Shown here piece by piece: positions 1-11,484 of a stretch of 64,000 nt of DNA. The notes beneath the pieces are model-generated. The model did not search any database. It had not been told where the DNA came from and saw only the letters and a program-made list of their open reading frames with translations. Source of the stretch: Stropharia rugosoannulata. Taxonomy: Eukaryota > Basidiomycota > Agaricomycetes > Agaricales > Strophariaceae. The stretch lies in NCBI GenBank assembly GCA_028532985.1, contig JANCIK010000010.1, forward strand, positions 2,356,001 to 2,420,000, written 5' to 3'. Made by a program: the position numbers and the translations under genes. The first letter of the stretch is position 1. The number at the start of each line of letters is the position of its first letter.

Positions 1-705
1 GCAGTGGAGGCCGGTCGGCTGAGTGCGGCAGGTCTGGAGAGGAGCGGGGCACGGATCGAGAAGATGAAGATGCAGTTCTGCGGGAATGAGACTAGTGAGC
101 CTTGGGAGGCTCGGTTCGCCAAGATCCATCAAGAGAGTCTGCAGCTCAGCCGCGAAGCGTATCCCCGAAGCACGACGATTCTGTGGAACGCGGGCGTGAT
201 CCCGCTGGCGGCTGGCGATTTTGGGAAGAAACACGTCGCACTGCTGACGCCCAAGATTGAAGCTGTGAACCGGGCAGTTGATGGTGGCGATGGGACGCTA
301 GTGGACGAGCACGGGGTGAAGAACACGGCGGGGGCGGCGTACGCAGCGCTTGGCGAGGCGCTGGCGATGCGGGCGCCGGTGAGGCACGCCGTGTTTGAGG
401 AGGAGGGTGAAATTGACGAGGGGTTGTTTGATGGGGCGGGGTGTGTGGTCTGGGTAATGCGCAACGCGGACCTGAAAAGATGGCAACTGGAGCGCTTGGA
501 GCGCATGAATCTGAGGGCGCGCGGCGTACCGGTGATCCTCGTCTCGAGCTGTGGGCCGTACGACCTGGCTGGGCGTGCGTCAGAGTATGCGGAGTGGACG
601 GCGTGCGTGGCGACGTACGAGTTCACGCGCGAGGCACTGGGTGCGCTGGCGGCGGTGGCGTTTGGGGAGGCGGCGGGGACGGGACGGGTGCCTGTGCACG
701 TCTAA
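1..705 (+). CDS. Glycoside hydrolase family 3 protein, 3' end only
   Basis: The frame is open to the left edge, so the start lies outside; 234 codons are visible before TAA at 703-705. The segment with SLQLSREAYP near residue 45 and the later VILVSSCGPYDL stretch (about residue 178) followed by the TYEFT motif resemble the C-terminal part of fungal NagZ-like GH3 enzymes, which remove terminal N-acetyl-hexosamine or related sugars from glycosides. The catalytic N-terminal barrel is not in the window, so activity cannot be judged. No intron is seen. GC content is high, as in the next gene. The family call rests on motif memory; another GH3 subgroup is possible. Confidence 0.7.
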   Translation, partial: AVEAGRLSAAGLERSGARIEKMKMQFCGNETSEPWEARFAKIHQESLQLSREAYPRSTTILWNAGVIPLAAGDFGKKHVALLTPKIEAVNRAVDGGDGTLVDEHGVKNTAGAAYAALGEALAMRAPVRHAVFEEEGEIDEGLFDGAGCVVWVMRNADLKRWQLERLERMNLRARGVPVILVSSCGPYDLAGRASEYAEWTACVATYEFTREALGALAAVAFGEAAGTGRVPVHV

Positions 706-802
706 ATCTAATCTGATAGTAGCACGTGGTGTAACTAGACACAGCCCCCCTGTTGCAGGCACATCTGCGTTTCATCAGCTTTGCTCTCGTCCACCACTGA
801 GC

Positions 803-3781
803 ATGAAGCTCTTCACCCGCAAAACAAAGGGCGGCAAGCCCTCGAGGGAGTTTGCAGAGGTACGAGCGTCCTGGCCCTCTCAACGCCTAGCTCACCGTCG
901 TCCCAGGAGGCGGCGTCCAAGCCCCCGATCGCAACGCCTTTGTACCACAAGATGGCGACCCATGGCTGGCCCCACCCCCAGCCGCCGCCACCGACGCCCC
1001 CAAAGGTCGACGAGCCCTGGGAGGTCGTTCAGCAGCCGTCCGACTCGCCCCCGCTCCCCAATCCCCACCCCCTCCAGCACTTTGCCAACGGCCCGTCTCG
1101 CACGTCGTCCTTCAACTCGGGCTCGCTCGCTCCATCCCAGCCGCTGCCCAGCCCTCTGCCGCCCCCCAGATCAGCGTCGCCAATGAGCAACATGTCCACC
1201 CCCACTAACAAGCTGATCCGCCATCACGATCGGGACCGCGACGCGCGCAAGAGACCCCCCGCCAACGCCCCTGTCGCTCTGGGCATCCTGCGCGCCCTGG
1301 ATCCGCCGCGCCCACCAGAAGGCGCCCCCCTCCAGCCATCGCACTCCGAGGAGAGGTTCTCGGAGAGCAGCCACCAGCCGTATGCCGGCCGGGAATCGCT
1401 CGACAAGACGAGGGAGAAGCGCAGTTTTTGGGGTGGTCGCGACAAGGAAAAAGAGCGCAAGGACAAGGAGACCGTGCACCGCGAACGGGAAAGGGAGCCC
1501 GCTCATGATCGCGACCGTGAGCGCGGAAGAGAGCCCCGCAGGGATGATGACAGTCAGGCCGAGCTCACCCGCATGATTGGTGAGTTTTTCCAATCCACGT
1601 CGCAAAGCCGTGTTCATTTTATTCTCAAGGCTATCTCACCGCCACCGCGTCGGAGGACTGGAGCCTGGTTCTCGAGGTTTGTGATCGTGCATCGTCCAGT
1701 GAAAACAATGCAAAAGAGGCCGTCCGAGCAATCAGACGTGAATTCAAGTGCGCATGATGCTTTCCTGCAAAAAAAAAACATTCAATTGATTTTTTGCAGA
1801 TATGGCGAACCGCCGGCACAGCTTTCCGCTGCCAGGGTATTCGAACCACTTTCTTTTCCTCCATTCGGGTTTAACTGACAATTTTACCTCCCTAGTTATG
1901 GGCAATCATGCTGCGTAATTGTTCTGATGTCTTCATATCGCAATCGAGGACGCGAAAGTTCTTGGAGACTTTAGAAGAGCTGCTCATTTCTTCGAAAACG
2001 TCACCAGTTGTCCGTGAGCGCTTGCTCGAGGTGGTTGCTGCTGCTGCATACGCTAGTGGTAGTAGTGAGTCACGCTTTATCAAATAATTATATTCGTTAA
2101 TTGCGATACATCAGATCCTCGCCATGAACGAGACGGATTCCGTGGTCTGTGGAGACGTGTCAAGCCGTTTGACAAACCTGATGAGGTAAGTCCGAGCCAT
2201 TTCCATACTGATGGCACGTACTAAGCAAGCCCAAGGGCGTACCCTTTGATACCGACGATGCGATGTTCCAGCCTCCTGCGTCCGCAGGCGTAAGAATATC
2301 TGGATACGAGGTACCCCTAGTTTCGTACCAGGAACCGAGTCCCGTTGCTTCGGATTCTGCTGTGCTCTCTCCTACTCCTACTGTGGTAAGTGCCTGTTGT
2401 AGTGAATTTTAATTTTATATTCAAGTCCGTTTCAGGTTCCAGTGAAGAAGAAATCACCCGCTCGCAATCGCATCATACCTCCTGACGAGGATATTCGTCG
2501 CCTATTCCAGGAATGCAAGATCGGGCAAGGCAATGCTTCGCTGCTTTCCCAGGCACTGACACTTTCTAAACCTGAGGAGATGAAAAAGAAGGAAGTTATC
2601 AAGGTGAATGGCATATGTCGTTGTGCTAGATTTTTCTTTTTAAATAATTTTCTAGGAATTTGTGATGAGATGTCGCTCTTCCCAAGAACTCATATTCGCG
2701 CAAATTCCTTGGGCCTCAGCTGGTGCAGAGCGTTCTCGTGCCGAAAAAGACAGTCAAACCAAGCAAATTCCTAAGGAAGATGCCCTAGGCTTGAGCGAAG
2801 GTCTTGATGTTCAGGCCGAGCTAACCATCGAGGAGCAGTTGCTGGCTGCCCTTCTGGGCGCTAATGCTGAACTGATAGAATCATTGAGGCAGTACGAGGA
2901 TATGGAACGCATCGCCAGAGAGCGAAAGATAGAAGAACGGAGCAAGAGAGAGCTTCGTAGAGAAATAAGGGTATGTCGCCTTTGTGTCATACTTTGCTCG
3001 TACTGATCCCCTATAGAATCGTGAACAGTCTACAGTAGAACAGTCTATCGTACACGGCCGTAACGGAGGGTCCTCGTCAAGAAGTCCTTCTCCGGCACCA
3101 CGGAGGTCAAGATCTCGCTCCCCACATCATACTACTATTGTGCATCGTCATCAACATACCAATTCGCATTCACAATCTCATCATTCGCATCAGCTATCGG
3201 AATCAGACATCGACCATACTATGCCTCCGTCAGGTCTTGCTCCCCCGCCCGCGGCGCCTCATGGCCCTCGCTCACCCGCACAGATATCCTTGCATTCTCG
3301 CACACCATCTCCTACTCCCAGGATAGACCCATATGTCTACAGCAATAATATTGGAGGCGCAAACGGCCATAAACATGATTATACTGACCATTCTGCACTA
3401 TATGCAAACCACGACGAGGAAACGGACGAGGAAGATTATACCCCAGTGAAACCGAGTGCGAAAGCGTTGGGGAAGAGGAAGCTCGTCGAACCGGAAGTGC
3501 CGTCGCCGGGGCCGGACGGTATGTTTAGTTTTCTGTCAGTTGACGACTGTTTGATTGAAGACACTCTTTTAGTAGCAGCGTTTGACCCCGATGATATTTA
3601 CGATGACAGGGACCCTTCGTACGCTCAGGGTAATGGAACTGATCCCGACTTCGATGATGATGCAGACAACCGCTGGCGCCACCCTCCTCAGCAGTTTGTG
3701 TATGATGCACTAGCTGATCGCACACGCCAATTGATGGCAGCAAGCGTCCAGTCAACTCCTCTCACTAATGGATCCCATTAA
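803..3781 (+). CDS. VHS/GAT domain trafficking adaptor, 11 exons
   Basis: Exons read from splice sites and phase: 803-859, 907-1579, 1630-1747, 1800-1836, 1896-2064, 2115-2185, 2230-2385, 2436-2603, 2656-2970, 3017-3518, 3573-3781. They total 2475 nt, 824 residues. Residues 1-238 are Pro- and Arg/Asp/Glu-rich low complexity. About 238-370 form a VHS domain (GYLTATASEDWSLVLE, then SAARLWAIMLRNCSDVF). About 440-580 are a GAT-like helical region (DIRRLFQECKIGQGNASLL, SSQELIFAQIPWASAGAER). The tail is His/Ser-rich and acidic. VHS-GAT proteins of the GGA/Lsb5 type bind ubiquitinated cargo and act in Golgi-endosome sorting or actin-linked endocytosis. The intron at 3519-3572 is 54 nt and open in frame, so a retained-intron form is possible. 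The start is the first ATG giving a basic N-terminus typical of relatives. Function inferred from the family. Confidence 0.85.
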
Positions 3782-4198
3782 CGCACTCTATATCTTCTAC
3801 AGCCCCGCTGACAAGATCGAAACAGCTGTTTTGGATACAGTTACGCGACTGCATCTCGGCCTCATATCTATCTAGTATTTGATATTATAATTTACATTTA
3901 AGGGCTGGTTAGGTATATGCATTGCTTTCACTAATGTTGCCCATTGTATACCCTGTTTTCTCTCTTTTTATGTGGATATCCATTGAATTCTTACTATAAA
4001 AGCTGCCATTTGTTGATTTAGAAGATGTTAAGGCGTCCGATTAGAGTGTGATCAGAGTGTGATCCAGGGAATTAAGTCGGAGTGCGGAGTCACAGTGTTA
4101 CACAGTCTGACCCGTGTCACAAGTTCCTGTAAATCCCCAACCACGACCATCCTTCCCCTTCCCTCCCACCTCTCTGCTTCTTTGTTCCTGTCTTTACC
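3782..4198. promoter_or_regulatory. Intergenic region with probable promoter of the RRM gene
   Basis: 417 bases without a gene. A TATA-like ACTATAAAAG lies near 3993 and a long pyrimidine-rich block (about 4137-4197) directly precedes the ATG at 4199. CT-rich blocks before the start are common in basidiomycete promoters. The 5' part probably holds the 3' UTR of the VHS gene. Confidence 0.4.
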
Positions 4199-6241
4199 AT
4201 GGCTGAAAACACAGTTGACTCTGACCTCTACGGTGGTATGTTTTGGGATTCAGACAGGACATTCTTGGCTCATGCGCGCGTTTATGCAGACATTTACGGA
4301 GACGACGAAGAGAACGAATTCGAGATCCTTACGGAGGAGCCTAGTAACGACGCACAAAGTACTGAAGAGAGTAAAGCAGAACATAGCGACACAACGTCGT
4401 CCTCGACAGCGAAAACCGATGAGACGCCAGCGACGTCGCATTCATTGACACAAGACGCGCCTCGCGGGCTGCCACCCAAGCCCACTGTGGCCACGCCTTT
4501 AGCTCTGTCGTACTCTGCTCAAGTGGCAAAGCAGTTCTCTGCGTACCAGCAGACACCTAGCCAGGAGCGTCAGCAAAGAAAAGAGTTCCCTCTGCCGCCA
4601 AATCCTCGCGCGAACAGCGCGCGGACGGCATTCTCGACCTCCGCTGAGAAACCCGCCTCGATTGTTACTTCGAACGACACTGTTTTCGGTAAGAAGCCTT
4701 CTGAGATGCACGATGCCGGGTGAGTCGTCTTTTCTTTGTTATGTCATGTGCTTGGAGGACTAGTCCGCTAGTGTGACGATAGCGCGTATATATGCATATG
4801 TTGATATCATGATGATACCTACATTTCTCTCTACTCTACCTGCTACTTCTTTGATACTAATAATCGCTTACCATATCGCGTTTCCTCGACTACAACCTCG
4901 TCTACCTTGCTTATCCTACCTTTACGATTACGATCAATGGATACTTCATTCGCCGGGCTATCCAACTTGTACGACCTCTAGCAAAATGTTCATCGGAGGT
5001 CTGAACTGGGACACTACAGATGGTACATTTCTCTACGGAATCAGTCTATACATACTAATCAATCTTTCCATTTGCGATTTCTGCTTGGTGATTTCTTAGA
5101 GGGTCTCAGGGATTACTTTTCTCAGTTTGGCAAGGTGATCATTGCCTCGAGCACTCTGCGCGGACTACAGCTAACATCCATGGAAGGTCGATGCATGTAC
5201 TATAATGCGAGACCCTTCAGGGACCTCTCGTGGTTTTGCGTTTATGACATTTGAGGATCCGAATGCCGTAGATGTAGTGCTCTCGAAGGAGCATTCTTTG
5301 GACGGGAAAATAGTATGTGTCATCACCTTCGTACTACGCAACTTTTTTTTACACATACATCATGTAGATTGATCCGAAACGTGCAATCCCCCGTGAAGAA
5401 CACCTCCGCAATACGCGCTATTTCGTAGGTGGTCTCTCGTCAAATACTACCCCGGATACCATGCGTCAATTCTTCTCGGATTACGGCAAAGTGGTCGATG
5501 CCACTGTTATGCTTGACCGAGAGTCCGGGCGGTCGAAGGGATTCGGATTTGTAACGTTCGAGGATGCTACCAATGCCGACCAACTCATTGGGAAGCCAGG
5601 GCTTATGTTGGACGATAAGCAAGTGCGTCGTAGATCAGACATGTTTGAACAGCGGGCACGTAGCTGACCTGATCCGAATATTAAAGATTGAAGTGAAGGC
5701 CGCTCAACCGCGCAGCCAGCGCGATCAAGCCCGTTCATCAGCCACGCAAATGAGTGTGCCTGAGACGTTCGATACACGCACGCAGGTGGCCCCTGCGATG
5801 AACTTCCCGCTTGCACAGCAGCCTCAGCAGCCAAATCCTATGGCCATGATGTACCAACGATCTATGGCGCAAGCACCATTGTCGATGATGGGGATGAACC
5901 CCATGATGAACATGATGATGAATGGATACGGTATGGGCAACATGATGCCGGGCATGAACATGATGGGCGGCGGCGGGATGGAGGCTATGGCAAATATGGG
6001 GAATGTTGGAATGGGCACCGGCATGCGCCTCGGTGTTGGGCCAGTTGGAAACATGGGCATGCGACATCCGGGCATGATGGGTGGCATCCAGCAATTTGGC
6101 GGGGCAAGGACGGGCGGGATGGGGCTGCGGCCTATGAGTACTGGCACGAATTTTGCTGCTGGTATGATGGGCAACAGCGGTTTGGGTCCCACCCGTGCTA
6201 CAACTCGTGGCCAACACAGTTTCCATCCTTATTCGAGATAG
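4199..6241 (+). CDS. HRP1: Two-RRM RNA-binding protein, Hrp1 type, 6 exons
   Basis: Exons: 4199-4719, 4982-5022, 5100-5134, 5187-5312, 5368-5622, 5687-6241, giving 510 residues in one frame. The N-terminal 173 residues are acidic/Ser-rich. RRM1 (about 175-250) has RNP2 MFIGGL and RNP1 RGFAFMTF. RRM2 (about 255-330) has YFVGGL and KGFGFVTF. The linker IDPKRAIPREE closely resembles that of yeast Hrp1, the cleavage factor IB subunit that binds UA-rich 3' end signals and shuttles between nucleus and cytoplasm. The last 150 residues are very rich in Met and Gly, a likely disordered tail. Exons 2 and 3 are only 41 and 35 nt. The domain call is strong; orthology to HRP1 rather than a Musashi/DAZAP-like relative is inferred. 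Confidence 0.85.
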
Positions 6242-6660
6242 CAGTAATTTACATCCAAGGTTGATGATAATGCTGTAGCTTTAACATTATATTTGTACAT
6301 ACAGATGGTGCCTTATTTTTGTTCTTTCTTTTTTTTAACTTCTCCCAAATTTGGTGCTCCCCTCTTGCTCACATTCAACTTTGATATTTAAATTGGAGAA
6401 TATTTTAGTGCTAAGGTTTGGGTAAGGCCAACTTGGTAAGGCAGACACATCTTATATTCCACCAGCATTGTGACATGTCCAAATCAAGCCAATAGGGAAG
6501 GTCAAAGTTGAAGCCCAGTAAAAATTGACATGATTCAGGTATGTTCAGATCTATTCAGATATATTGATCTAGACAAATCTATTCTTTTGAGCCAGGAATA
6601 TACCTGAATAGACAAATTTCTATTCAGCTCTACAGAATCTCTTTCATGCTTGAACCACTA
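6242..6660. other. Intergenic, 3' UTR and AT-rich DNA
   Basis: No gene recognised. It should contain the 3' UTR of the RRM gene, then AT-rich sequence with a few overlapping copies of an ATTCAGRTATATT-like motif near 6530-6630. The final TA (6659-6660) is the target-site copy of the next element. Confidence 0.5.
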
Positions 6661-6996
6661 TGGTTGCCTGTTTGCACATTTATTATTCTGCACATATACA
6701 TTGAATTTTTTCCCTGCACACTTCAAAATATTGTGCACACTTAACTTTTTGATGCTGCACACTTGTATTTTTGTGCTGCACAATTGAGAAAGTGCACACA
6801 CATATCAAAAACATGCTGCACACTTTAAGAAAAGTGTGCAAACATATGAAAAAAATGCTGCACACATCCAAAATCTGGTCTGCACACTTGAAACTTGTTC
6901 CGAACACTTCAAAAATTGTCTGCACATATCAGTTTTTGACCTGCACATATTTTTTGCAGGTCTGTGCACACTTCAAAAATCGAGCACACACATATA
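6661..6996. repeat. Left terminal inverted repeat
   Basis: Made of imperfect units of roughly 20-25 bp built around TGCACACTT and TGCACATAT, separated by A/T-rich spacers. It matches the reverse complement of 8428-8723 with scattered changes and one insertion/deletion of about 40 bp. Confidence 0.75.
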
Positions 6997-7501
6997 CTGT
7001 ACGTAATCGGGAACTCAGTCAGGTAAAACTATTTTCTCTATATCTGTGTAAGCACTTGTTTACATGCTTTGAAACTTTGTCAGGAGGCTGGAATACAATT
7101 TCAATAATAGATAAAAGCTTTGTTTAGTCTGTAGTATGCCTGAGGGAACCAAGAAAATTGAAAAGTGTAAAAGCGGTGAAATTGGCTCATTATCGCATAC
7201 TCAGTCAGTCCAATTTTGGCTTACTTATGTGCAAAAAATCATCACATGTTACTGCAAGTTGACTTCACTTCTAATTATAGTCAGCCGGATTAAGGAAATA
7301 GCCGAATTCCAGGAATCTCACATTTTTTAAGACTTTTTACACATGAAAAAGAGAGTAAATAGCCTGATTCTTTTGACACATAAAACTAAAGAAAACTTAT
7401 CTAGAGTACTTCGGAAAAAAATAGGCATTCCAGCTTGAGAAACTCTCTGAATCATGTACTGACTGAGTACATGGTGTGACCAAGTACTTGATTACATACA
7501 G
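6997..7501. mobile_element. 505-bp MITE nested in the left arm
   Basis: Ends are inverted: CTGTACGTAATC on the left and GATTACATACAG on the right (one mismatch), with flanking TA at 6995-6996 and 7502-7503. The right arm of the host element lacks this DNA and serves as the empty site. The frame at 7136-7330 is not recognised and is probably chance. Confidence 0.7.
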
Positions 7502-8427
7502 TATCACTTATTGCTGTGACTTGGCATCAGCGGCTTCTGGCTGGGGCTCGGCAAACACAGCTGGGCCTGCTGTTTGTAGGCCGAGTTCTCATGCCTACCA
7601 TCTGGGAGAATCAAGGCTACTTGAAGACTACTTCAACAGCATTGAATAAGAAAATTGTACAAGTTATGCTATTGGTAATGTCAGTAGACATAATTAATTT
7701 AATACTTTGCCAATTGGATGTGGCCAACTACAGTGATTTTTAATTGGCAGATGCTTGAAATACTACAAACAGCTAAATAACAGATCATCAGAACTACCCT
7801 TATGTTGAAATAAGCAACGGAGTGTGGAAAAGAGGATGAATTTCGTTTGTCCGAGTGAGCTCGATGGACAAATGGATGGGGGGTACATTACAGGATACAA
7901 GCAGATATGTATAGCTACGATTATGTAAGTGTCCAAATGCGTAATAGCTTGATTTGTATGAAGGTCCCAAAATTCCAACACCTTATACAGTTACTCTGCT
8001 TATCAAGCACCTTCCATATCTCATGATTAACAGGACTGGAGATCAGGTTGCACTGTGCATATTGTAATGCAGTAAAATAATTATCAATACACTGGTCCCT
8101 CACATAGTATTGTCATAGTATTGAGACAAGTACTACAGCTATGATCTATTTCTTTACACATAAGGTAGATAATTAGCATAAAAATTGATTTGTTACATTA
8201 TTGGACCTTAGGTAAATGCCCTTCTATGTTTTTGTGCTTCATCTCTGTTGAGTTAGCCAGGCAAGAGCAGCACATCTATTGGTCACATGACTAAGTGATG
8301 GGGGAATTCATTGGCTGCAGCACAGCAGTGCTCTAACATAATCAGGCTACTGTGCCACATGCTGTGCTGCTGGGCATGAGCCGGAAATGGCAAAATGCTG
8401 CTGATGCCAAGTCATAGCAATAAGCAA

Positions 8428-8723
8428 TATATGTGTGTGCTCGATTTTTGAAGTGTGTGCAGACCTGCAAACAATATGTGCAGGTCAAAAATTGATATGT
8501 GTGTGCAATTTTTGAAGTGTGCAGAACAAGTTTCAAGTGTGCAGACCATATTTTCGATGTGTGCAGCATGTTTTTGATATGTGCATGCACTTTTCTCAAT
8601 TGTGCAGCACAAAAATACAAGTTTGCAGCTTTGAAAAGTTAAGTGTGCACAATATTTTGAAGTGTGCAGAACAAAAAAATTAAAGTATATGTGCGGAATA
8701 ATAAATGTGCAAACAGGCAACCA
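8428..8723. repeat. Right terminal inverted repeat
   Basis: Inverted partner of 6661-6996, same outer end and same TGTGCA-based degenerate units. It is followed by TA at 8724-8725. Confidence 0.75.
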
Positions 8724-8789
8724 TAAGCTATAGCATCTGTGAGGTAGTCAGTTAATTAATTGGTAAGAATAAATTCAAATCAGCACACC

Positions 8790-10028
8790 AGAACAGCAGC
8801 ATAAGCAATTGACTGTGAAGTAAACACTCCATTCATACCAAGAATGTTAGCAACATTACACTTGGTGGCCTTTCTCTGTGACAGTGATGTACACTGTTTC
8901 TTTCTTGCTAAACCATCTTCATCTTCATCATTAAAGGCCTCAGACGATGAAGGTGAGATAAAAATACTGGAATATGTCTACTATATATTAGATATACACC
9001 AACCAAAAGTATTATATAGTAAACAGACCTTGACAAGCAGCTCACTTTGAAGAAATCCTTTCTCAACATTTTCAGCATCTCCTTTTCCATAGGGGTAGAA
9101 ACATTGAAGGAAATAATCTTCTGATATGTTGATACTACCATCTCGAATTTGGTTACAGGTCCTATAGGTGGTCACAATATATTAGTAATGCAATAGAAAT
9201 AAAAATTATAAGAATTAAAAATCATTGTCCCAATCTTGTTTAATTGGACAGAGAAGGTGGCCTGTCACATTATTGTGTATTCCTCAATTGCTTCAGCACT
9301 TTGTATTCAGAGGAGGAGTGGGGGCATACTCTGCATTAAGCCATAATGCAACCTCTTCTTTGATTCAACAAACATCATCACTGTGTGCATCATTTGCTCC
9401 CTTCTGCAACTACAAATAGTAGTAGGAAGATCCAGTTTAATCATTATATATATAGAAGGAAAGTGTTGGAATGCAGACAAACCGGTGACAAGTAGGCATC
9501 AGCATCAATATTTGGGTCTTCAATCACAGCTTGGACTGATGGAATTACTTGCAGAAGAATTTTGAATGCAGCAAATCAACTTTCAGACCTAGAAAAGAGT
9601 GTGTAAGAACTTTGATATGCCATAAATTAAACAGACTGTTGACATACTCTTCATGCCTTTTTTGTCCCTCCTCATCCAACTCCACATTATTGGTTTCATC
9701 TTCATTGTTATAATGATCATCAGCTGCTTGTACCAGATCATCCAGTGAGTCATATAATGTCACTAGTTGTTGAATGCTGTAACCCATCATTACATTTGTC
9801 CTGCAGGTTAATTAGTATTGAAGTGATTTAAGTTAAGCCTTGAAAGCCAGACTCATATGGAGGTTTCTTAGCTTTCCCCTGGGATAGTTCTTTGACTTTC
9901 TCCTCTAATGCAGCAAGGCAACATTTATATAGAGCCAACTGAGAGGTTGCATTGGTACAGGGTTCCTCCAATGGTGTGGATGGAGTGCTCAGAGTGAGTT
10001 CAGTCTGTGATGATTGAGTTGCAGACAT
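8790..10028 (-). pseudogene. DUF6698-type gene remnant
   Basis: Read on the minus strand in pieces: a coiled N-terminus ending ELSQGKAKKPPY (10028-9830), then LVTLYDSLDDLVQAADDHY (about 9770), a segment with LQKGANDAHSDD and LLCPIK (9430-9240), NQIRDGSINISEDYF (9160-9110), and a Lys-rich stretch leading to QSIAYAAVL near 8800. This order is what I recall for the multi-copy Agaricomycete DUF6698 family, whose function is unknown. At least three in-frame TGA codons sit where relatives have Arg, so it is dead. The long-TIR element starts at 8723, next to its 3' end. The family name is from memory; the remnant itself is clear. Confidence 0.55.
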
Positions 10029-10725
10029 TCCTGGCAGCTAGTAGCAGAAGGGACTTTTTGGATGTAACTTAGTAATGGCAACCATATATATATATACTAG
10101 TCAGCCAGGTTGCTTAGGCTAATCCAAAATAACTTGAAATAACTTGTACTGACAGTGTAAGTAGCAAGTAAGTAGTACATTTGGACACTGGATTATCAGT
10201 AAATAGTATGATGAGTCCTACTACTTATGACATTCCCTGGCTTGCAAAGGTTCCGACAGACAGTGCAGAGGCCCGACATGTAGAACAGAAACTATACAGA
10301 TGGTAGGATGGCATGGCATCAGGGCACAGGGGAGGGGTGGAAAGGACTGTGCTGCTGCAGGGTGTCAGATATGCATGCCAGGACATACCCAACATCCTGG
10401 CATGTGTTGTAAGTGGTGGGGTGGGGGTGGTGTTATGGCATATCAGAGCAGCTATGATTTGGGTGGATTTCATGTCCCAAAGTGACGAAGTTATTGTTCA
10501 GTCTTCTTTCATGCAGACAAAAGGTCTTTTATTGGTAGTACATGATCAGATTGTTATCAAAATGCATTATAATGAACAGAAGAATACAACCTGAGATGCC
10601 AGGATTGAAGTCTAATACATAGAAAAGGTGCACATCTAATTTGTTGGCCTTCTCGTGAACTTCTTGTCAAGAGCTGTCTCTCCTAGTGCACATACTTCAT
10701 GGTGAGATAGCCGGTTGAAGGCTTG
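10029..10725. other. Intergenic, no gene recognised
   Basis: Contains a short TA run near 10088-10098 and a GC-richer island at 10290-10440 whose core (TCAGATATGCATGCCA near 10366) recurs inverted near 38020-38035. Nothing codes convincingly. Confidence 0.4.
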
Positions 10726-11171
10726 TCAAGTTTGATGTTTGGGGATCTTCACCCCTGGAATGCAAGGTAGCATCCTTTTCCCGGCACTATCTGCTAAAGC
10801 CAATTCCCATTTACTGATGTCCCAGTCAAGTTCATGGATCGCTGAAAGACATAGGTCCAATACATCCCTGGTTAATGTTAGAACTGCTTTTGGACTTTGA
10901 GACATTGCAGGGTGATGTTTGGTGAGCATAACCACTTGGTTCTATTGAAATTCCACTTGTAGTTGACCAGAATCTTGCAAATATCAATCAGGTTCATTGC
11001 AAATAATTTTGCAATGGGACAATTGGGAATCCCAGAGTCATACATCATGTCAAGCCAAACAATGAGTTCAAGAGAGAACCTGCAAGTCAGACAAAACAGT
11101 TTCCGCTGGTGATCTGATAGGCTATTTAGATCAAACTGCAACCATAATTTAGCTTGGTGGACAGTCATTTT
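10726..11171 (-). pseudogene. JmjC-type gene remnant, 3' piece
   Basis: Two minus-strand blocks: 11168-10878 (reads MTVHQAKLWLQFDLNSL and on) and 10935-10726 (ends HELDWDISKWELALADSAG before a stop). A GT...AG intron of about 80 bases could join them. This piece follows the segment at 18947-19335: taking out the copia element and one ATTTT copy makes codon 18948-18947/11166 an ATG and the frame continues. It is therefore the C-terminal part of the split gene. Confidence 0.6.
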
Positions 11172-11414
11172 TGTTGGAATACAACCCTCAGTCGCTACAA
11201 TACCTGCTATGGCCAGTGGCCCAGCATGGACTTTTTGTGATCCATAAGCGCCTTATGTGCTTGTACCTTCCACTGGCCATCTGTACATTATGGCCATAGT
11301 TTCTATTATACTTATTGTTTACTTAGCCTACAATTAGTGTACTCCCTATAAATAGTACACTTGTATACCCGTATACCTTAGTCAAATCATATCTCTTGTC
11401 TTATATTCTCACAA
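11172..11414 (+). repeat. Copia 5' LTR
   Basis: Begins TGTTGGAATACAACC and ends TTCTCACA(A); one base of uncertainty at the end because of the A shared with the target site. CTATAAATAGTACAC near 11348 is a good TATA box. The copy at 18704 differs by a few transitions, several at CpG. Confidence 0.9.
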
Positions 11415-11426
11415 GGTTATGAGCCC
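11415..11426 (+). other. Primer binding site, initiator tRNA-Met anticodon half
   Basis: GGTTATGAGCCC directly after the LTR is complementary to the anticodon stem-loop of eukaryotic initiator tRNA-Met (GGGCTCATAACC). Copia-type elements that prime from a cut half-tRNA use this region. Confidence 0.75.
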
Positions 11427-11484
11427 TGTCTTGCCTAACTTAAACCTCGAAAGCAACTCTATTATTATCAATAACCTTAACTCT

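Larger units (their letters stand above)
6661..8723. mobile_element. Non-autonomous DNA element with long terminal inverted repeats
   Basis: The left 336 bp and right 296 bp are inverted copies of each other, both starting TGGTTGCCTGTTTGCAC from the outside. The element is flanked by TA on both sides (6659-6660 and 8724-8725), which fits a TA target-site duplication of the Tc1/mariner superfamily. No transposase ORF is visible, so it needs help in trans. A second element (6997-7501) sits just inside the left arm. After it, homology to the right arm resumes (GTGACTTGGCATCAGC near 7516, and inverted near 8400-8420), so the original inverted repeat was longer than 400 bp. Confidence 0.75.

Noticed and set aside
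1171..1617. 148-codon minus-strand frame opposite the VHS gene
   Set aside because: Lies over exon 2, which is Pro/Arg-rich and GC-rich; chance open frame.
5738..6226. Long minus-strand frames opposite the Hrp1-type tail
   Set aside because: They are shadows of the Met/Gly-rich codons (ATG/GGN read as CAT/NCC) and encode His/Pro-rich low complexity.
6680..7000. Regularly spaced TGCACAC units resembling a CRISPR-like array
   Set aside because: Units and spacers are degenerate, the organism is a fungus, and the block is the terminal inverted repeat of a DNA element.
7136..7743. Frames inside the long-TIR element as a possible transposase
   Set aside because: Too short, no DDE/D-like motif, and one lies entirely inside the nested MITE.
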